From Tillus elongatus (lineage: Eukaryota > Arthropoda > Insecta > Coleoptera > Cleridae): a stretch of DNA of 64,000 bases. The stretch is taken from the NCBI GenBank assembly GCA_964006375.1, contig OZ023266.1, positions 61,263,946 through 61,327,945 on the forward strand. The letters run 5' to 3'. Below, one piece after another: positions 23,778 to 35,805 of the stretch. Position numbers and translations under genes: made by a program. The notes under the pieces are model-generated. The model did no database searches. It saw nothing but the letters and a program-made list of their open reading frames with translations, and was not told where the DNA came from. The number at the start of each line of letters is the position of its first letter. Positions within the stretch are counted from its first letter, which is position 1.

Positions 23778-25709
23778 CCCGCCCTGTGGCACACCCGAAG
23801 TCACATCGATCTCTTTAGATAGATAATTTTTTATTTTAACTATTTGTTTTCTATTAGACAAGAAGTCCCCAAACCAAGCCAACAAATTCCCAAAAATTCC
23901 AAATTTTTGCAGCTTTATCAATAAGATTCGGTGATCTATCTTATCAAAAGCCTTTGAAAAATCGGTATATATCACATCGAGTTGACCTCTCTCCTCAAGG
24001 ACCCGAGACAGGTAATGTTCATATATTAGTAAGTTTGTAACAGTGGATCTACCCTTAACGAAACCGTGTTGCTTTAAAGTTAACTGTCTTTCAACAAACG
24101 GTCTTAGTTTATTCATTACAATATTTTCAAATATCTTAGGAATTAAACTATTCTTTATTATAGATCTGTAGTTTTTTATATCAGATATGTCACCCTCTTT
24201 ATGGAGTGGATCCAAGAACGATATCTTCCAAGCATTTGGGAAAACACCCAACTGTGGTGACAAATTAAAGATCTTAGCAAGAATATCCGATAAGATACAT
24301 TTACATTGCTTTAAAAAGCTTACAGGAATCAAATCTGGACCAGCACCTAAGTTATTATCAAGCTGCACAATGGCATCAAACACTTCCATTATTTCTATCC
24401 TCATTACACCCATGATCGCATTATGAGAGAACTCTTCACTACAATCTACAGAAACACTATTGTTATAATTGTTATAAACTGACCCAAAAAAATCTGAGAA
24501 TGAGTCAACAATTTTATCTACATCATCTATCTGTGTGTCATTATATTTCATTACTTTAGGAATACCGAATTTGTTTTGCTTTGATCTAACATATCTCCAA
24601 AAACTCTTACTATCTACGTTTATGGCTGTTTGAATATTATTTATATAGTCATTATAACAAATCTTAGAAACATTTTTACACTGTTCTCTTAATCTATTAA
24701 AAATACTATAATGATATTGAGAGTTGCTAATTTTATAATTTTTGTGTGCTATTTTTTTGTCAATAACAAGTTGTCTCAAGTCTGCGGAATACCAATGTGG
24801 AAACTTTCTATTTCTAGTTCTACATTTGGGAACAAACAAATCAATGGCTACAAAGAGAACATCATAAAAACGATCCATCATTACATTGAGGTTTTCAGAA
24901 TCTAACAAGCAATCCCAATTAACATTAGATAAATAATAATTGATGCCAATGAAATCTGCCCTATCAAAATTATAATATAAATAGTCATAGTCTATCAAAT
25001 CAAGATTTTTTCTACAGACATCTAGGTTTATCTCTAGCGCAGGATGATACTTGTCCAATTTCAGAAATGGTTCAGCAACTGATACATTGAACCTCACCAT
25101 ATTAGAAAAAACTAAGTCCAAATAGTCTCCAAAAATATTACTAATAGAGTTAATCTGATACAGTCCCCAGTAAGCAGCTACGTCCGATAGAATCTTACAT
25201 TTCTGAGACACATGCCCAACTGCCATTGATCCATATTCATCGTTTAACCAATTTACTCCAGGAATGTTGAAGTCTCCAGCCATTAAAACATAGTCATAAT
25301 TAACTAAACTCAGAACATCTTCCACACTAGAGACATATTTTTCGTATATTTCAACCGATGAATCAGGAGGAATATAAACAAGACTTATCAAAATCCTTAA
25401 TGAATCCCATGAAATCAAAACCATTTTGTGTTCGATAGTTTCTTCATTAAGAGACAGTTCTACAGATGGAATTGATGATTTCACAGCTATTAAAACACCC
25501 CCTAGATATCTATGTACACTAGTATTTTTACTTCTATCACATCTATACACTAAAAAATCGTCTAATCCTAATTCACTATCAAAAAAATTTTCATTAAGTC
25601 CAGACTCTGTAAAGAGAATCAGATCATACTCCGATTTCTCCGTAGCCAGTAAAAGATCTCTTAGTTTCGTCCTCAGTCCACGTACATTTTGATAATATAA
25701 TTTTATCAC
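23778..25709 (-). pseudogene. ORF2 5' part: endonuclease and RT start (Jockey-like)
   Basis: The frame begins MIKLYYQNVRGLRTKL, the first strand of an apurinic-like endonuclease. It has ILFTESGLNENFFD, then LMAGDFNIPGVNW and DLVFSNM, the DKYHPALEI catalytic segment, and the RT blocks YTDFSKAFDKIDHRIL and VTSGVPQGGHLSP, where it is cut by the nested insertion. The endonuclease motifs look complete. Beyond 23,778 the frame runs into the inserted element and is not native. Confidence 0.85.
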
Positions 25710-26387
25710 TGATGAGGGATCATTTGAGTAAACTCTTGCCGGTTTTTTTCCATATCCACTCTTTGTGCTCTATTTTCCTCACCAACTCCCATCGGTCTAC
25801 CTTCCCTGAATACTCTGACAGCAACACCTTCACACCATTTGTCAGGATTCAGCAGCTTTTCAAGACAAGGCTTGGTAGTAGAAACTTTGAATGAACTATA
25901 GATTGTTGGATATCTCGAAGGAAGTTTCTCTATCTCAGTTGTCAGCTGAAAATTATTCTTTACGTAGTTACTCAAACTCTTCTTCAGTTGTCTCTGGATG
26001 GAGTCGAGTAACGTGTATTGCCACTTTTTGATTAGTTGGATTTCGTTTTGGTGCTGTTCTCAGAAATTGATCTTCTGATTGCGTATTTCCAGTACCGATA
26101 ATAATCTTGGCAAAATTTCGTTTCTGATAAATTTTTTCTGTGACTTTTCGATGTTGTAGTCCATCAGTAGAATTAGTTTGTTCTACTGTTTTTGTACTAT
26201 TGCTTATAATTGTTTGTTTGCCGATTTCATTCATGGATGAAGAATTCATTAAAGTGTTTTTAGTACTACCAGTTGACAACATCGGAGAGACTAAACTCAC
26301 AAGCTCCCTATTTGAATCAGTTAGATTTTTCACCTCACTACTTAGTTGCGCAATCATCGATATGGTTTCTCTTCTTAACAGATCCAA
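25706..26387 (-). pseudogene. ORF1 of the Jockey-like element, frameshifted
   Basis: Two overlapping minus-strand frames. The first carries VAIHVTRLHPETTEEEFE, the second continues SNYVKNNFQLTTEIEKLPSRYP and SSFKVSTTKPCLEKLLNPDKW, ending VRVFREGR. The HVTRLHPET and SSFKV blocks resemble the RNA-recognition-like domain of insect Jockey/CR1-type ORF1 proteins. One frameshift near 25,970 separates them. No zinc knuckle is visible. Confidence 0.7.
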
Positions 26388-26689
26388 TAAACGGATAAAC
26401 CCTTTACAAAAAGTTTTTACAAAGAAAGAAGCACCTAGCTAGTAACACAAGCAAAATTTTACATTAGAACACAATAGAATAAATTCCGTAAGTACGCAAA
26501 TAGACCAAAACAACATAATTCTTAAGCTAGACAGAAAGGAAAACAAATAACTGGATTCCATTTGAACGTTACTAAGTATATTTAAACACACTAGCTTTCA
26601 GTTGTTTCTTGAGCGAACCAAGAGTAACATTGAAAAACATCTGTGAAACAAAATTACCAAGGGAGGACAGCCTATACACTAGAAATCAT

Positions 26690-27980
26690 TTCCCATAATT
26701 TGTTCTGTGAAATTCCACGTGAAACAACATATTTCTACAGGTGTAACGACCTGGTACACGAAACCCAAGAGCAAACAAATCAGGACAATTTATTATTGAA
26801 TTTACAATCTTGAACAGCAGGATGGCAACCAAGTAATTTCTTTTTGGCCAAGGATTCTCCTTTGAACATCGAGCATAATTCATAATCATGCCTAGCAATA
26901 CCCAGTTTGTGAGTAATATATCGTAAAAGCCTGCTCTGTACAATATTAATGTAATTTATGTCGGTTACATATATTGGGGACAAAACAGGAGAAACCTATT
27001 CAAGCAGTGACCTGAACAAAGCATTAAAGATGGATATCACAGAGTCAACGTTCTTAAAGTCTACAGTGTTTTTCTTTATGAATCCTAAGGTTTTTTGAGA
27101 TCTGTTAACAATGGAACTGTAGTGATTCTTAAGAGTTAGTTGCTCATCCAACATCACACCTAAGTCCTGTATAATAGATACTCTTTCTATGGATTTGGCC
27201 AAAACATTGCAATGAAACTATGTCCTGTTTGCCGACCTGCCAAAGAATATTACTATGTATTTGTTAATATTGAGAACCATTCTATTACAATCACATTACT
27301 GACGAATAGAATCTGAGTCTTCCTGGAGAGCACATGCATCATGTTGGAATAAAACTTCACGATAAGCTTTCAGATCATCAGCAAAACAGAGAGTAGTTGG
27401 AATTTTTGAACACATGTACAATGTGCAAACAATAAAAAACAGTGGTCCCACGTGACGCCCCTGAGAAAACCCCTGATGTTACAAACACTGGTGTCGAGTA
27501 AAAGTTTTTATATTTAACCATCAGCTTGCGATCACTTAAGTAACTAGCGATCCACTTCAACAGTATGCCATGAACACCAACGGCTGACAGCTTCGAAAAA
27601 AGCAAAGAATGGCTTACCCTGTTGAAAACCCTCGATTAGTCTATATAAATAGCATAAACAGGTTTTCCACGCTCCGGGGACTTTTTTGTAAAGTCAGGAA
27701 AAATCAGCAAATTTGTGACCATAGATTGTCCCTTGCAAAAACCATGCTAATTATTCCCTATTACCTCTTTGAGTGACTACATCACAAACAAGACTATCAA
27801 GAATATCAGGTATTGTGCTTATTATACAAATAGGATGGTAATTTTTTATATCACCACTATCACCAGTCTTGAACACTGGAACAACAATACTAGGCTTCTA
27901 TCTAGATGGGAGCACACCATACAGCAGTGAAATTATAAGCAACATGAGCAGCAGGAGTGCCAGAGAAAACAGTTTCAGTC
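26690..27980 (-). pseudogene. Second Jockey-like RT fragment
   Basis: Minus-strand pieces in several frames: FSKLSAVGVHGILLKWIASYL, then SDRKLMVKYKNFYS and VFVTSGV (RT region before the active site); VSIIQDLGVMLDEQLTLKNHY, then SQKTLGFIKKNTVDFKNVDSV (after it); and RLLRYITHKLGIARHDYELC. Multiple stops and frameshifts make it older than its neighbour at 17.5-26.4 kb, to which it is related but not identical. Confidence 0.75.
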
Positions 27981-28035
27981 AGTTAAGTATTTATTGCTCT
28001 TGAAGGGGTCATCGAGAAAACAAATTTTTGCTGAT

Positions 28036-28562
28036 ATGGCAGAAACCTTAGGTGATCAGTGTGCTTCGTATTTTGCTATTAAAAAGTGGGCTGCGGAATT
28101 TAAAAGAGGACGATCGGATCTCAAAGATGAGCAACGCTCTGGAAAACCAATTTCTTTTTGGGTCGCCTCGTAACTATCGACAAAACATGAGGCCATTATC
28201 ATGATCCAGAGACTAAAGAGCATTCCAAAAAGTGGAAGCATTCAGGTTTTCCAGGGACAAAAAATTCCGTCTCCAAAAGTCGGCTGGAAATGGTCTTGTT
28301 TCAGTTTTCCAGTGCACATTATAGTGTGTTGCTAACTAAATTACACAGAATAATTATTTAAAAGGGCGTACTCTTTTGGCAAGACAATGCTCTTCCTCAC
28401 AAGTGGTTGATTGCTCTGCAAACAATTGACCAAACCACAAAATCACTTGTGTTATTGTGGAGTGGTTTGAAGACCAAGATAAAGATTTATTTAAAGGGTT
28501 TAGAATTGCTTTATGAACGTTTTGCTAAATATGTAAGTTATAGAGGAGATTATGTTGAATAA
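28036..28562 (+). pseudogene. mariner transposase remnant, internally deleted
   Basis: Plus strand. MAETLGDQCASYFAIKKWAA, then EFKRGRSDLKDEQRSGKP, is the helix-turn-helix end of a mariner transposase. The middle is missing. HDPETKEHSKKWKHSGFP belongs to the catalytic half, LLWQDNALPHK holds the second Asp region, and LYERFAKYVSYRGDYVE is the C-terminus. The HDNAP motif reads QDNALP, so the catalytic Asp is kept but the copy is deleted and has stops. Confidence 0.8.
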
Positions 28563-28914
28563 AAAAATTTAGTTTAAAAAAATATATTAGGTTTTCTTTT
28601 CAATATTTGTATTTCATAGTTTCCAATTATGCGCACAAGATGGAGACTGCAATATATCTCACAATGTTCTCTAAGGCTAGGCACTAGAGCAAATTTGTTT
28701 TGGATGTGTTTTGATTGTCATTATTATGGCACACTAATGAGTTATAATAAAGGCGCAACTGGTATGTGTTTCAAATGGTGGCCAAAATACATCTAGCCTC
28801 ATATAATTCCGTTATTTCTTATAAAATATATTTACTAAAATACATAAATATGCCTGGCTCCCAAATATAACTAGTCATGTTGACAAAATATCTTTGTAAT
28901 CTACTAAGGTGAGG

Positions 28915-29258
28915 GAAAATACAGTTTCATTTATGTGGGTAAAGGGACACAGCAGACTACAGGAAAATGATATAGTGGATAAGTTGACCAAAGAGTCTAG
29001 ATATCAAGAACTTACTGTACAACCATTACCAGAATGAAATTATACCATGGCTGTCTTCCATCTAGCTTGTATAAAATTGGCATATTTACTAGCCAGTATT
29101 GTTCATGTGACAACAACTCCACAGGAAATCTTGATCATTTATTATTTCAGTGCTCTCAGTACGATAATTGCTGAGAGCACCTCTGGCCTAGCTTAAAACA
29201 TCTCGAAATACATTTCCCGTAAAATTGACAACCCTTCTTCGTCTGGACGACTTTTATT
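28915..29258 (+). pseudogene. RNase H / C-terminal retroelement remnant
   Basis: FMWVKGHSRLQENDIVDKLT is the last RNase H block, followed after stops by CSCDNNSTGNLDHLLFQC, a Cys/His cluster. Same type as the fragment at 4,850-5,400. Short, broken and 5'-truncated. Confidence 0.65.
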
Positions 29259-29517
29259 TACTCAATGTAATAATTACTTTTATTCATCAATCAAAGTTCA
29301 AGATTTAGTTATAAGAATTGTATATAGTTTCTTGTAATATTAGTTAACGAATTCTACTGTTTGTACTATCATTTTAACCCCATGTAATTACATTGGTTTA
29401 AAACCATAGGACAAACAGTAGAATTCGTCAACTAAAATTACAAGAAACTATATATAATTCTTATAACTAAATCTTGAGCTTTGATTGATCAAAAAAAGTA
29501 ATTATTACATTGAGTAA
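29259..29517. repeat. 260-bp imperfect palindrome
   Basis: ACTCAATGTAATAATTAC on the left pairs with GTAATTATTACATTGAGT on the right, and the arms stay complementary through AAGATTTAGTTATAAGAATT to a centre near 29,391. The left arm contains the end of the RNase H remnant's 3' region, so this looks like an inverted duplication of that tail. Confidence 0.85.
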
Positions 29518-29520
29518 CAT

Positions 29521-29568
29521 TGACAAACAAGACTGGACAACTAATTAGTTGTCCAGTCTTGTTTGTCA
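29521..29568. repeat. Perfect 48-bp palindrome
   Basis: Two exactly complementary 24-base arms with no spacer (centre ACTAATTAGT). It abuts the larger palindrome at 29,259-29,517. The right arm continues into the unique sequence AAATTCCCCAAAGG. Confidence 0.95.
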
Positions 29569-30199
29569 AAAATTCCCCAAAGGACACCTGGGCGAGAAGA
29601 GAGTGTCCCTGTTTAACCCACTAATCTTAATAAAAAATTTTTGTATTTTAACAACAGTCTATATCCACGACTATGGCCAATCACCGACGCCAGGTAGCAG
29701 TTTCACCTCACTATCCTGGAAATTTTGTCGAACCCCTTCCTTTCAGTAAGGAGGTAGGGATAACTAATGTGCCCAACATCTCATGGACATGGGACTAATT
29801 TTAAATGTACCAACTATATTATAATAGCCTTAATTTAATGGTTATTGTTAACATTATTTTATTTTATTTTATGGAACTAACAGTTTAAGTTGTATATGTT
29901 ATCAATTGCATTCTCTGCAACAACTGATTATTAAATTCACGTTAGCCTTGTTCTCTATCACTGACACCATTGTAAAAATGAATATACTACTGTTCCATTG
30001 TAGAACTCAGAAGTCTGTGGCCAATGAATGCCATGTTGAAGACCAATTAACCCAAACTAAACAAAACCAACCGTTTATTAATGTGACAAGCGAATAAAAA
30101 TCAATAGGCAATTTGCATGAATTTTCAATTACATGAATTTAACATTTACCTAATAGTTTTCCATACATAGAACATTATTACATGCATAAAAATACCCAA

Positions 30200-30208
<9 letters not shown>
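29569..30208. other. Intron, dispersed repeat piece
   Basis: 29,680-29,745 shares a block with 12,440-12,480. Nothing else recognised before the (TA)n run. Confidence 0.4.

Positions 30209-30290
<82 letters not shown>
30209..30290. repeat. (TA)n microsatellite
   Basis: About 80 bases of TA directly left of the THAP-type foldback element. Confidence 0.97.
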
Positions 30291-30293
<3 letters not shown>

Positions 30294-30319
30294 GACAGAA
30301 AAAGACTTAAAATCCAAAA

Positions 30320-31878
30320 ATTTCGAATTATTATCATGTTATAGCGAACGTTCTACTATTGGTCATGACGTAGTTGGATAGTAAATATATATCGTGTTTA
30401 CATTTGCCTTATAGTATGATAAGTATGGTCGCTTGTTTCTCAACACAGCAGTGAATTTTACTTGTTTATTGTGTTTCTTCTAGTTTAACAGTGTCAAGTA
30501 TGCATAATAAAATGGGAGACAACGGTTTTAAACAGGCGCAATCTGATAATTTGCCAAGAATTAACTCATTTATGACGACATGATTCTTGTTGATAGAACA
30601 ATCTTGTTTGAATTAATTACATATAATTAATAGAAGCAAACCCAATAACTTTGTTAATTAATAATAATGATTTTTATCAGTTGTTAATACTAAGAGTAAT
30701 ATGTAAAGTTAATACTTAATATGTACAGATACGCATATATGACCACATGGAAACCTAACATAATAATGTATGATAAGAATTTCAACCTTATATTACTAAT
30801 ATTCATTGTGAAAATGAGGAGGTCCTTACAGAAAATGGTCTTCACAACAATATAAGGTGGTTTTCTCAGATAACTGTGGAGTCTTCCTTTCATCCCGCTT
30901 TATAGCTTTGCACCATTGTTTTCTAATAGACAATTTGCACGTTTCTTTTATCACATCTGATAGACATCGCACAAAGATGATTTTTAATATTTTTTCATTT
31001 CACATACTACAAAAATAACGATGCAAAAAAATTGCTGAAAATGCGAATTTTATAATTGATTTCAAACAGCACTATTTTGCCGCCATGATCTGTGACGTCA
31101 CGAGACAGTACAACAGTCGACAATGAACTTGCTACTCTCAGTTTACATCCTGTGTTGCAAGTTGTTGATTGAATCTTGGCTCTTGCACGTGATTCTTTTG
31201 ATAATATGGAAAACAAAGCTTTTATAACTACTGTATAGTACAAATGTGTACAAATACGACTATTAAAACTCCAGAGAAACTATTTTTTATTGTTCCAATT
31301 AGAAAGCAATGGTGCAAACTTATAGAGCAGGATGAAAGGAAAAATCCACAGTTATTTGAAAAACCGCCTTACATTGTTGTGCAACCATTTCAACGTAATT
31401 ACCTCCTCATTTTCACAATGAATATTAGTGATATAGGGTAAAAATTCTTATCATACGTTATTGAGTTAGGTTGTAATTTCCATTTGGTCAAGGTATGTTT
31501 ATCTGTACATATTAAGTATTAACAACCGGCAAAAATCATGGTTATTAATTAACGAAATTATTGGGTTTGCTTCCATTAATTATCTACAATTAATTCAAAC
31601 AACATTGTTCTATCAAAAAGAATCGTGTCGTCATAAATGAGTCAATTCTTGGCAAATTATCTGATTGCGCCTGTTGAAAACCATTGCCTCCCACTTTACT
31701 ATGCACACATTGCACTATGCAACTATAAGAAACACAATAAACCAATAAAAACTATGTTGAGAAACCAGCGACCATACTTATAACATAAGGCAAATGTAAA
31801 CACGATATTTATTTAATATACAGCTACATCATGACCAATAGCAGCATGTTCGCGGACACATGATAATAATTCGAAATA
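30320..31878. mobile_element. Foldback element with THAP-domain arms (P-like?)
   Basis: Long inverted arms (about 30,320-30,950 and 31,295-31,878) begin and end with TTTCGAATTATTATCATGT and its complement, with homology continuing inward. Both arms encode the same THAP zinc-finger piece. On the left, minus strand, RKQWCKAIKRDERKTPQLSE is followed by TTLYCCEDHF with its C-x2-H end. On the right, plus strand, CTNTTIKTPEKLFFIVP is followed by the homologous but decayed RKQWCKLIEQDERKNPQLFE. THAP domains are the DNA-binding domains of P-superfamily transposases. No catalytic domain is present. Confidence 0.75.
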
Positions 31879-31879
31879 T

Positions 31880-32740
31880 GTAACCTTTGCAGATGATGCA
31901 GTACTGCTGTATTCTCATTGTTGTCAAGATTAAATAGAAAAGATGGTAAATGGCACCCTACAGACGTCCTATTCTTGGTTGTTAAGCAATAAATTTAGGT
32001 TGAACATTAATAAAACTGTATATATAATGTTCGCACAAAAGGGCAAATGTATAGAGGACATAAATATTTAAATAAACAATCAGGTACTAAAACCTGTAAG
32101 AAGCTATAAATACCTTGGAATTTAAATTGATAACCAGTTTAACTTCAAAGAACATCTAATTAACACAAGAAAAAAATCTAGTTATACAGGTTCTTCAAGA
32201 AGGTGTGCATAGTACTTGTTAGAAAAATTGAAAAGACTTTTGTATAATGCCTTAATAGAGCCACACCTAAAATATATGATGGTCTTTTAGGCAGCTTCAC
32301 CAAAAACAGAACAACAGTAACTGCAAAGAACATAAAATTGAATATTAGAGATATTATATGGTCTAAACTGGCACTATCCAACAAAGCAGTGGTATAAAAA
32401 GCTAAACACTTTACAAATTAACAATCACATAAAAATGGAAGACTACAAATTAATACATAACATAGTGAATAACAAAATAAAACCTACATTGAAGTGATAA
32501 AAAGAAATGAGGTGCATTTATATTTAACCAGACAACAGGGAGACCCATATTAAGTAGAATTAAGAACAAACATAAAGCTGAACAGGGAAAGACTAGAAGT
32601 ATAAGATCATATAAGACTATTCCTGAAGAACTAAATATAACACAACAACCAGAAAAATTATCAAGAGCTATTAAAGGACATTTGCTAAGTGTACAAAATG
32701 ACAGAGTTGAAAAATGTAAATAGTGGGGAAATTATTTGTT
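31880..32740 (+). pseudogene. Jockey-like RT fragment with FADD box
   Basis: Starts at VTFADDAVLLYSHC, an RT active-site box, then RLNINKTVYIMFAQKG, VRSYKYLGI and DNQFNFKEHL, and ALIEPHLKYMM with several stops. 5'-truncated exactly at the active site. It begins where the foldback element ends. Confidence 0.75.
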
Positions 32741-33136
32741 TGCTATCTGTGTGTAAAATACTGTTTCAGACTACTTAGTCTTAGTATATTAATCACAAAC
32801 CTCAGGAAAATTTCATATATTGTAATTAACTGTAGAACGTGTTACCAGTTTACCAGTACAAAGTACTGCTTTCAGTTCATAAATAAATCCTATTGAAAAA
32901 AACTTAAGCTAAAGCTTTTTTCTTTATTGAGCTCAAGCTTCTGAATTTTCTTGCTTCTCTGCATAATCTAAGTAGCAGGTGGAAGTTCTAGGAAAATGTG
33001 CATCTCTTTGAACATTATATATGTGAACTTAAACATCACACATATTTCATAAAGGAATAAAAACAAATAATTTAAAAATCTAATACACAACTTAGCATGA
33101 AAAATCAAAGTAGATTAGAAACTAATATACACTTAC
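32741..33136. other. Intron, nothing recognised
   Basis: AT-rich DNA up to the AAA3 exon. It probably includes the 3' end of the preceding retroelement fragment. Confidence 0.5.
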
Positions 33137-33546
33137 TTATCATCAATTAAGCGGTCAGAGAATACTCTGAAACACTCATGTATCCACAGTCTCAAAAATG
33201 CAGGTTTTGTATTCTGATATTCCTTGTGACTCCTCAACAAACCCTGAAATATCTTCGAGATATCCCTGAGATTGAACAGGTAATGTATTTTAGCTGGTGT
33301 AGGTAACATTTTGTTGGAAACAATATTGTAAAGGTCTATAGTTGTCACAGTTAATTCCCGACTGATGACTATGACGTCCTGATCAAAAATCATCGTATGT
33401 TGAGAGAGCATGGCTCCAAATATTAAATTTATTGTTGCATCATCAGGGAAAGTCATGTTTATCACATTAAAACGACTCTGCAAGCGGTCGGATATAACGT
33501 TCCTGCCTCCACCAGGCGGGCCCATAGCAGCCATAACATGCATTAG
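33137..33546 (-). CDS. DNAH2: Dynein heavy chain exon: AAA3
   Basis: 410 bases with an AATTTTAG acceptor and GTAAGT donor, ending two bases into a codon. It carries AAMGPPGGGRN, the sensor-1 loop of AAA3, then RFNVINMTFPDD and a long helical segment ending FSDRLIDD. The next exon supplies K-DRDWF in frame, after a 15.9-kb intron packed with nested retroelements. Confidence 0.95.
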
Positions 33547-33893
33547 CTAAAATTCGTAATTAAAAATGAGAAAAATTAAACACGAACTCCTGTGTGAGAA
33601 AGACATAGTAATGGATATAAAGGAGATGGAAAAAATGTTTGCTTTAAAATAACATATTAAAAGTAGAAGTATCAAATCAATCAAGCAACCAAATCAAACA
33701 AAAATATTGCACCTTGTTGTCTTTACCATGTGGCATTGAACAAATGGAATTCTTAAACTTACTGGAATATCTAAAGTATATTTTTCGGAGACCTTCTAAC
33801 AATTTTAAGCTATAATGTACCATTAAATAACGGAGTACCTATTGAGTTAGTCAAAATGTAGGAACTGACTAATAAATATACTTTTGTATCTAT
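33547..33893. other. Intron, nothing recognised
   Basis: AT-rich sequence upstream of the AAA3 exon acceptor. Confidence 0.5.
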
Positions 33894-34115
33894 CTAAACT
33901 TGCTTGACTGCCTTAATCAGTTTAAGACTTTTTTCTATCTGTCTAATAGTTCTTATCAAAAATATGCTAAGGAAAACATGACTAGTTTTGACAGATCTCC
34001 TATTTAGCCCTACAGATTTCATATTGCAATATCTACAACTAATTTCAAACACCTTTGACTTTTGGATGGCGTACAAGTAACCATAATATTCGTGTAGTGC
34101 TTGCTGATGTTGCAA
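33894..34115 (-). pseudogene. Penelope-like GIY-YIG remnant
   Basis: Minus-strand frame with KVFEISCRYCNMKSVGLNRR, equivalent to the GIY-YIG start with its Cys pair, then IEKSLKLIKAVKQV. Catalytic residues are degenerate. Confidence 0.55.
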
Positions 34116-34590
34116 GTCAGTTCTTGTGATTGTCTCAAACTAACAAAGAGAATGGCAGATACGACTGCTTAGTCTTCTTCAGTTAAAGAAGCTCCGACAA
34201 AAACGGCGAAAGCAATAACGATGATGGGCAAAGCAATCAAGGATCTAAATAGACGCGAAGTTTCGTCGTTGTAAGTCATCAAGACGTACACTGCAGCAAA
34301 TTACAAGGTAGATGCCGATAAGCTGGCTGCATTCATCAGAAAATACTTGAAATCGACCGTCAGTTCCGGGTCTCTCGTTTAGTCGAAATACAAATAAGCC
34401 TCCGATTCCTTCAGATTGCCATATCGGGACGGCCCAGGACGGCAACATGAAGCCCCCCACCCCTCCAGATAATGTAAAGCTACCTGTTTCTCGTGATAAA
34501 CGAAAGACAACAGTGAAGATAACTGCAGCGAAACTGTAAAATGCCCCTTCCAGCCCCGCTCAGGATGCCGACAAGAAGGATGCCATATAT
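34116..34590. other. Unclassified GC-richer segment
   Basis: 34,240-34,570 is richer in GC than its surroundings and contains proline-rich short frames. I cannot assign it. It may be part of a decayed retroelement. Confidence 0.35.
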
Positions 34591-34599
34591 ATATTTTTT

Positions 34600-35790
34600 T
34601 ATTGGCCACCTTGGGTACAAGCAGTACAAGTGACAGGTCATATGTAAATGAACAAAAATATAGTCCTGAACAAGTGATCAAGTAAAACAAAAACAAAGAC
34701 TTGTTAAAAACTTAAATGTGTGTAAACAAAGACAAAATAAGTTAAAGACTAAAACATGTACAAACAAAAAAGAAAACATATGTATAAATAAAAAACAGCA
34801 TGTTAAGAACCTAAATACATATATAAATATAAACAAGATATACGTACTTAAAAATTCACAAATATGTCACTAAATAAAATATACAAACAAATGGTTTAAT
34901 ATAAACAACGATAAAATTCACACAAACAAATCAACATACAAACACGCCAGCAGATAAAATATGAAACCCACACAATTGCCAGAGTAAACAAAGCAAAGAA
35001 AAGAAACAAAACAAAACGAACAATCAACGCCAAATGATGAACCCCACAAATAATGAACCACGAATCACCGACTTGCGAAATCCCGGAAATCTTTGTGGCT
35101 GTAAAATACTTCCTCAACTAAAAATCGTTTACTTCCCTCTTAAATGTATCAAAAGTTCTTATTTTCCTATACTCAGCTGGTAAAGCATTGAAAGACACAA
35201 TACAGTTGTAATAGGGGCTATGTTTATATTTTGTTGTTCTGTGAAGCAGTATTCTTAATGAATCCTGGTGACGCGTCTCATAATCATGATAGGAGGAGTT
35301 ACAGGTAAACAGTTCCAAATTATTCCTTGCAAAACAGATACATTTTATGATGTAAATACATGGAACCGTAAGCAGGCTGTGATCTCAAAATACATTTCTA
35401 CACGTTTCTGTTGGCCTTAGATTAAACATTAATCTCAGTAATCGCTTTTGAGATACAAAAACTCTGCTCATAGTCACCGACCTACCCCAGAATAGAATAC
35501 CATAACTTATGGGAGGGTATACCAAGGAGTAATACATGATTATTATGCTCTTTATGTTAACACTGTTTTTTGTCTGTAGTATTGCAAAATATGCTTTATT
35601 CAGGTTCTTGCAAACTATATCAATCTGATTCTGCCATGATAGACTGACATCTAAATGTACACCTAAATACTTTACATTGTCTACTAGCGTAATGCCGATA
35701 TTATTCAAGGACTTCTTGTTTATGAACTCTACATATGCAGTTTTTCCAGTATTCACGATAAGTCTGTTTCGATGCATACGAGAGTATTTA
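34600..35790 (-). pseudogene. Jockey-like RT C-terminal fragment
   Basis: Two minus-strand frames: RNRLIVNTGKTAYVEFINK, then VKYLGVHLDVSLSWQNQID and FVSQKRLLRLMFNLRPTETC, followed after a break by SYHDYETRHQDSLRILLHRT, then SPYYNCIVSFNALPAEYR and IRTFDTFKREVNDF. This is the region following the RT active site. The element has inserted into, or recombined with, Penelope-like sequence, which resumes at 35,806. Confidence 0.8.
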
Positions 35791-35805
35791 TATCTTTAGG
35801 GCAAT

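Larger units (their letters stand above)
17525..26440 (-). mobile_element. Jockey-like retrotransposon, interrupted by a nested element
   Basis: Minus-strand non-LTR element: degenerate ORF1 (25,706-26,387), ORF2 with endonuclease and RT in two pieces (23,778-25,709 and 17,627-18,510), and a 3' tail of ATT repeats at 17,525-17,547. A full-length LOA/R1-type element (18,524-23,764) lies inside the RT domain. Removing it and one copy of the duplicated target restores an uninterrupted junction. The 5' boundary near 26,440 is approximate, and no target duplication was identified for the outer element. Confidence 0.85.
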
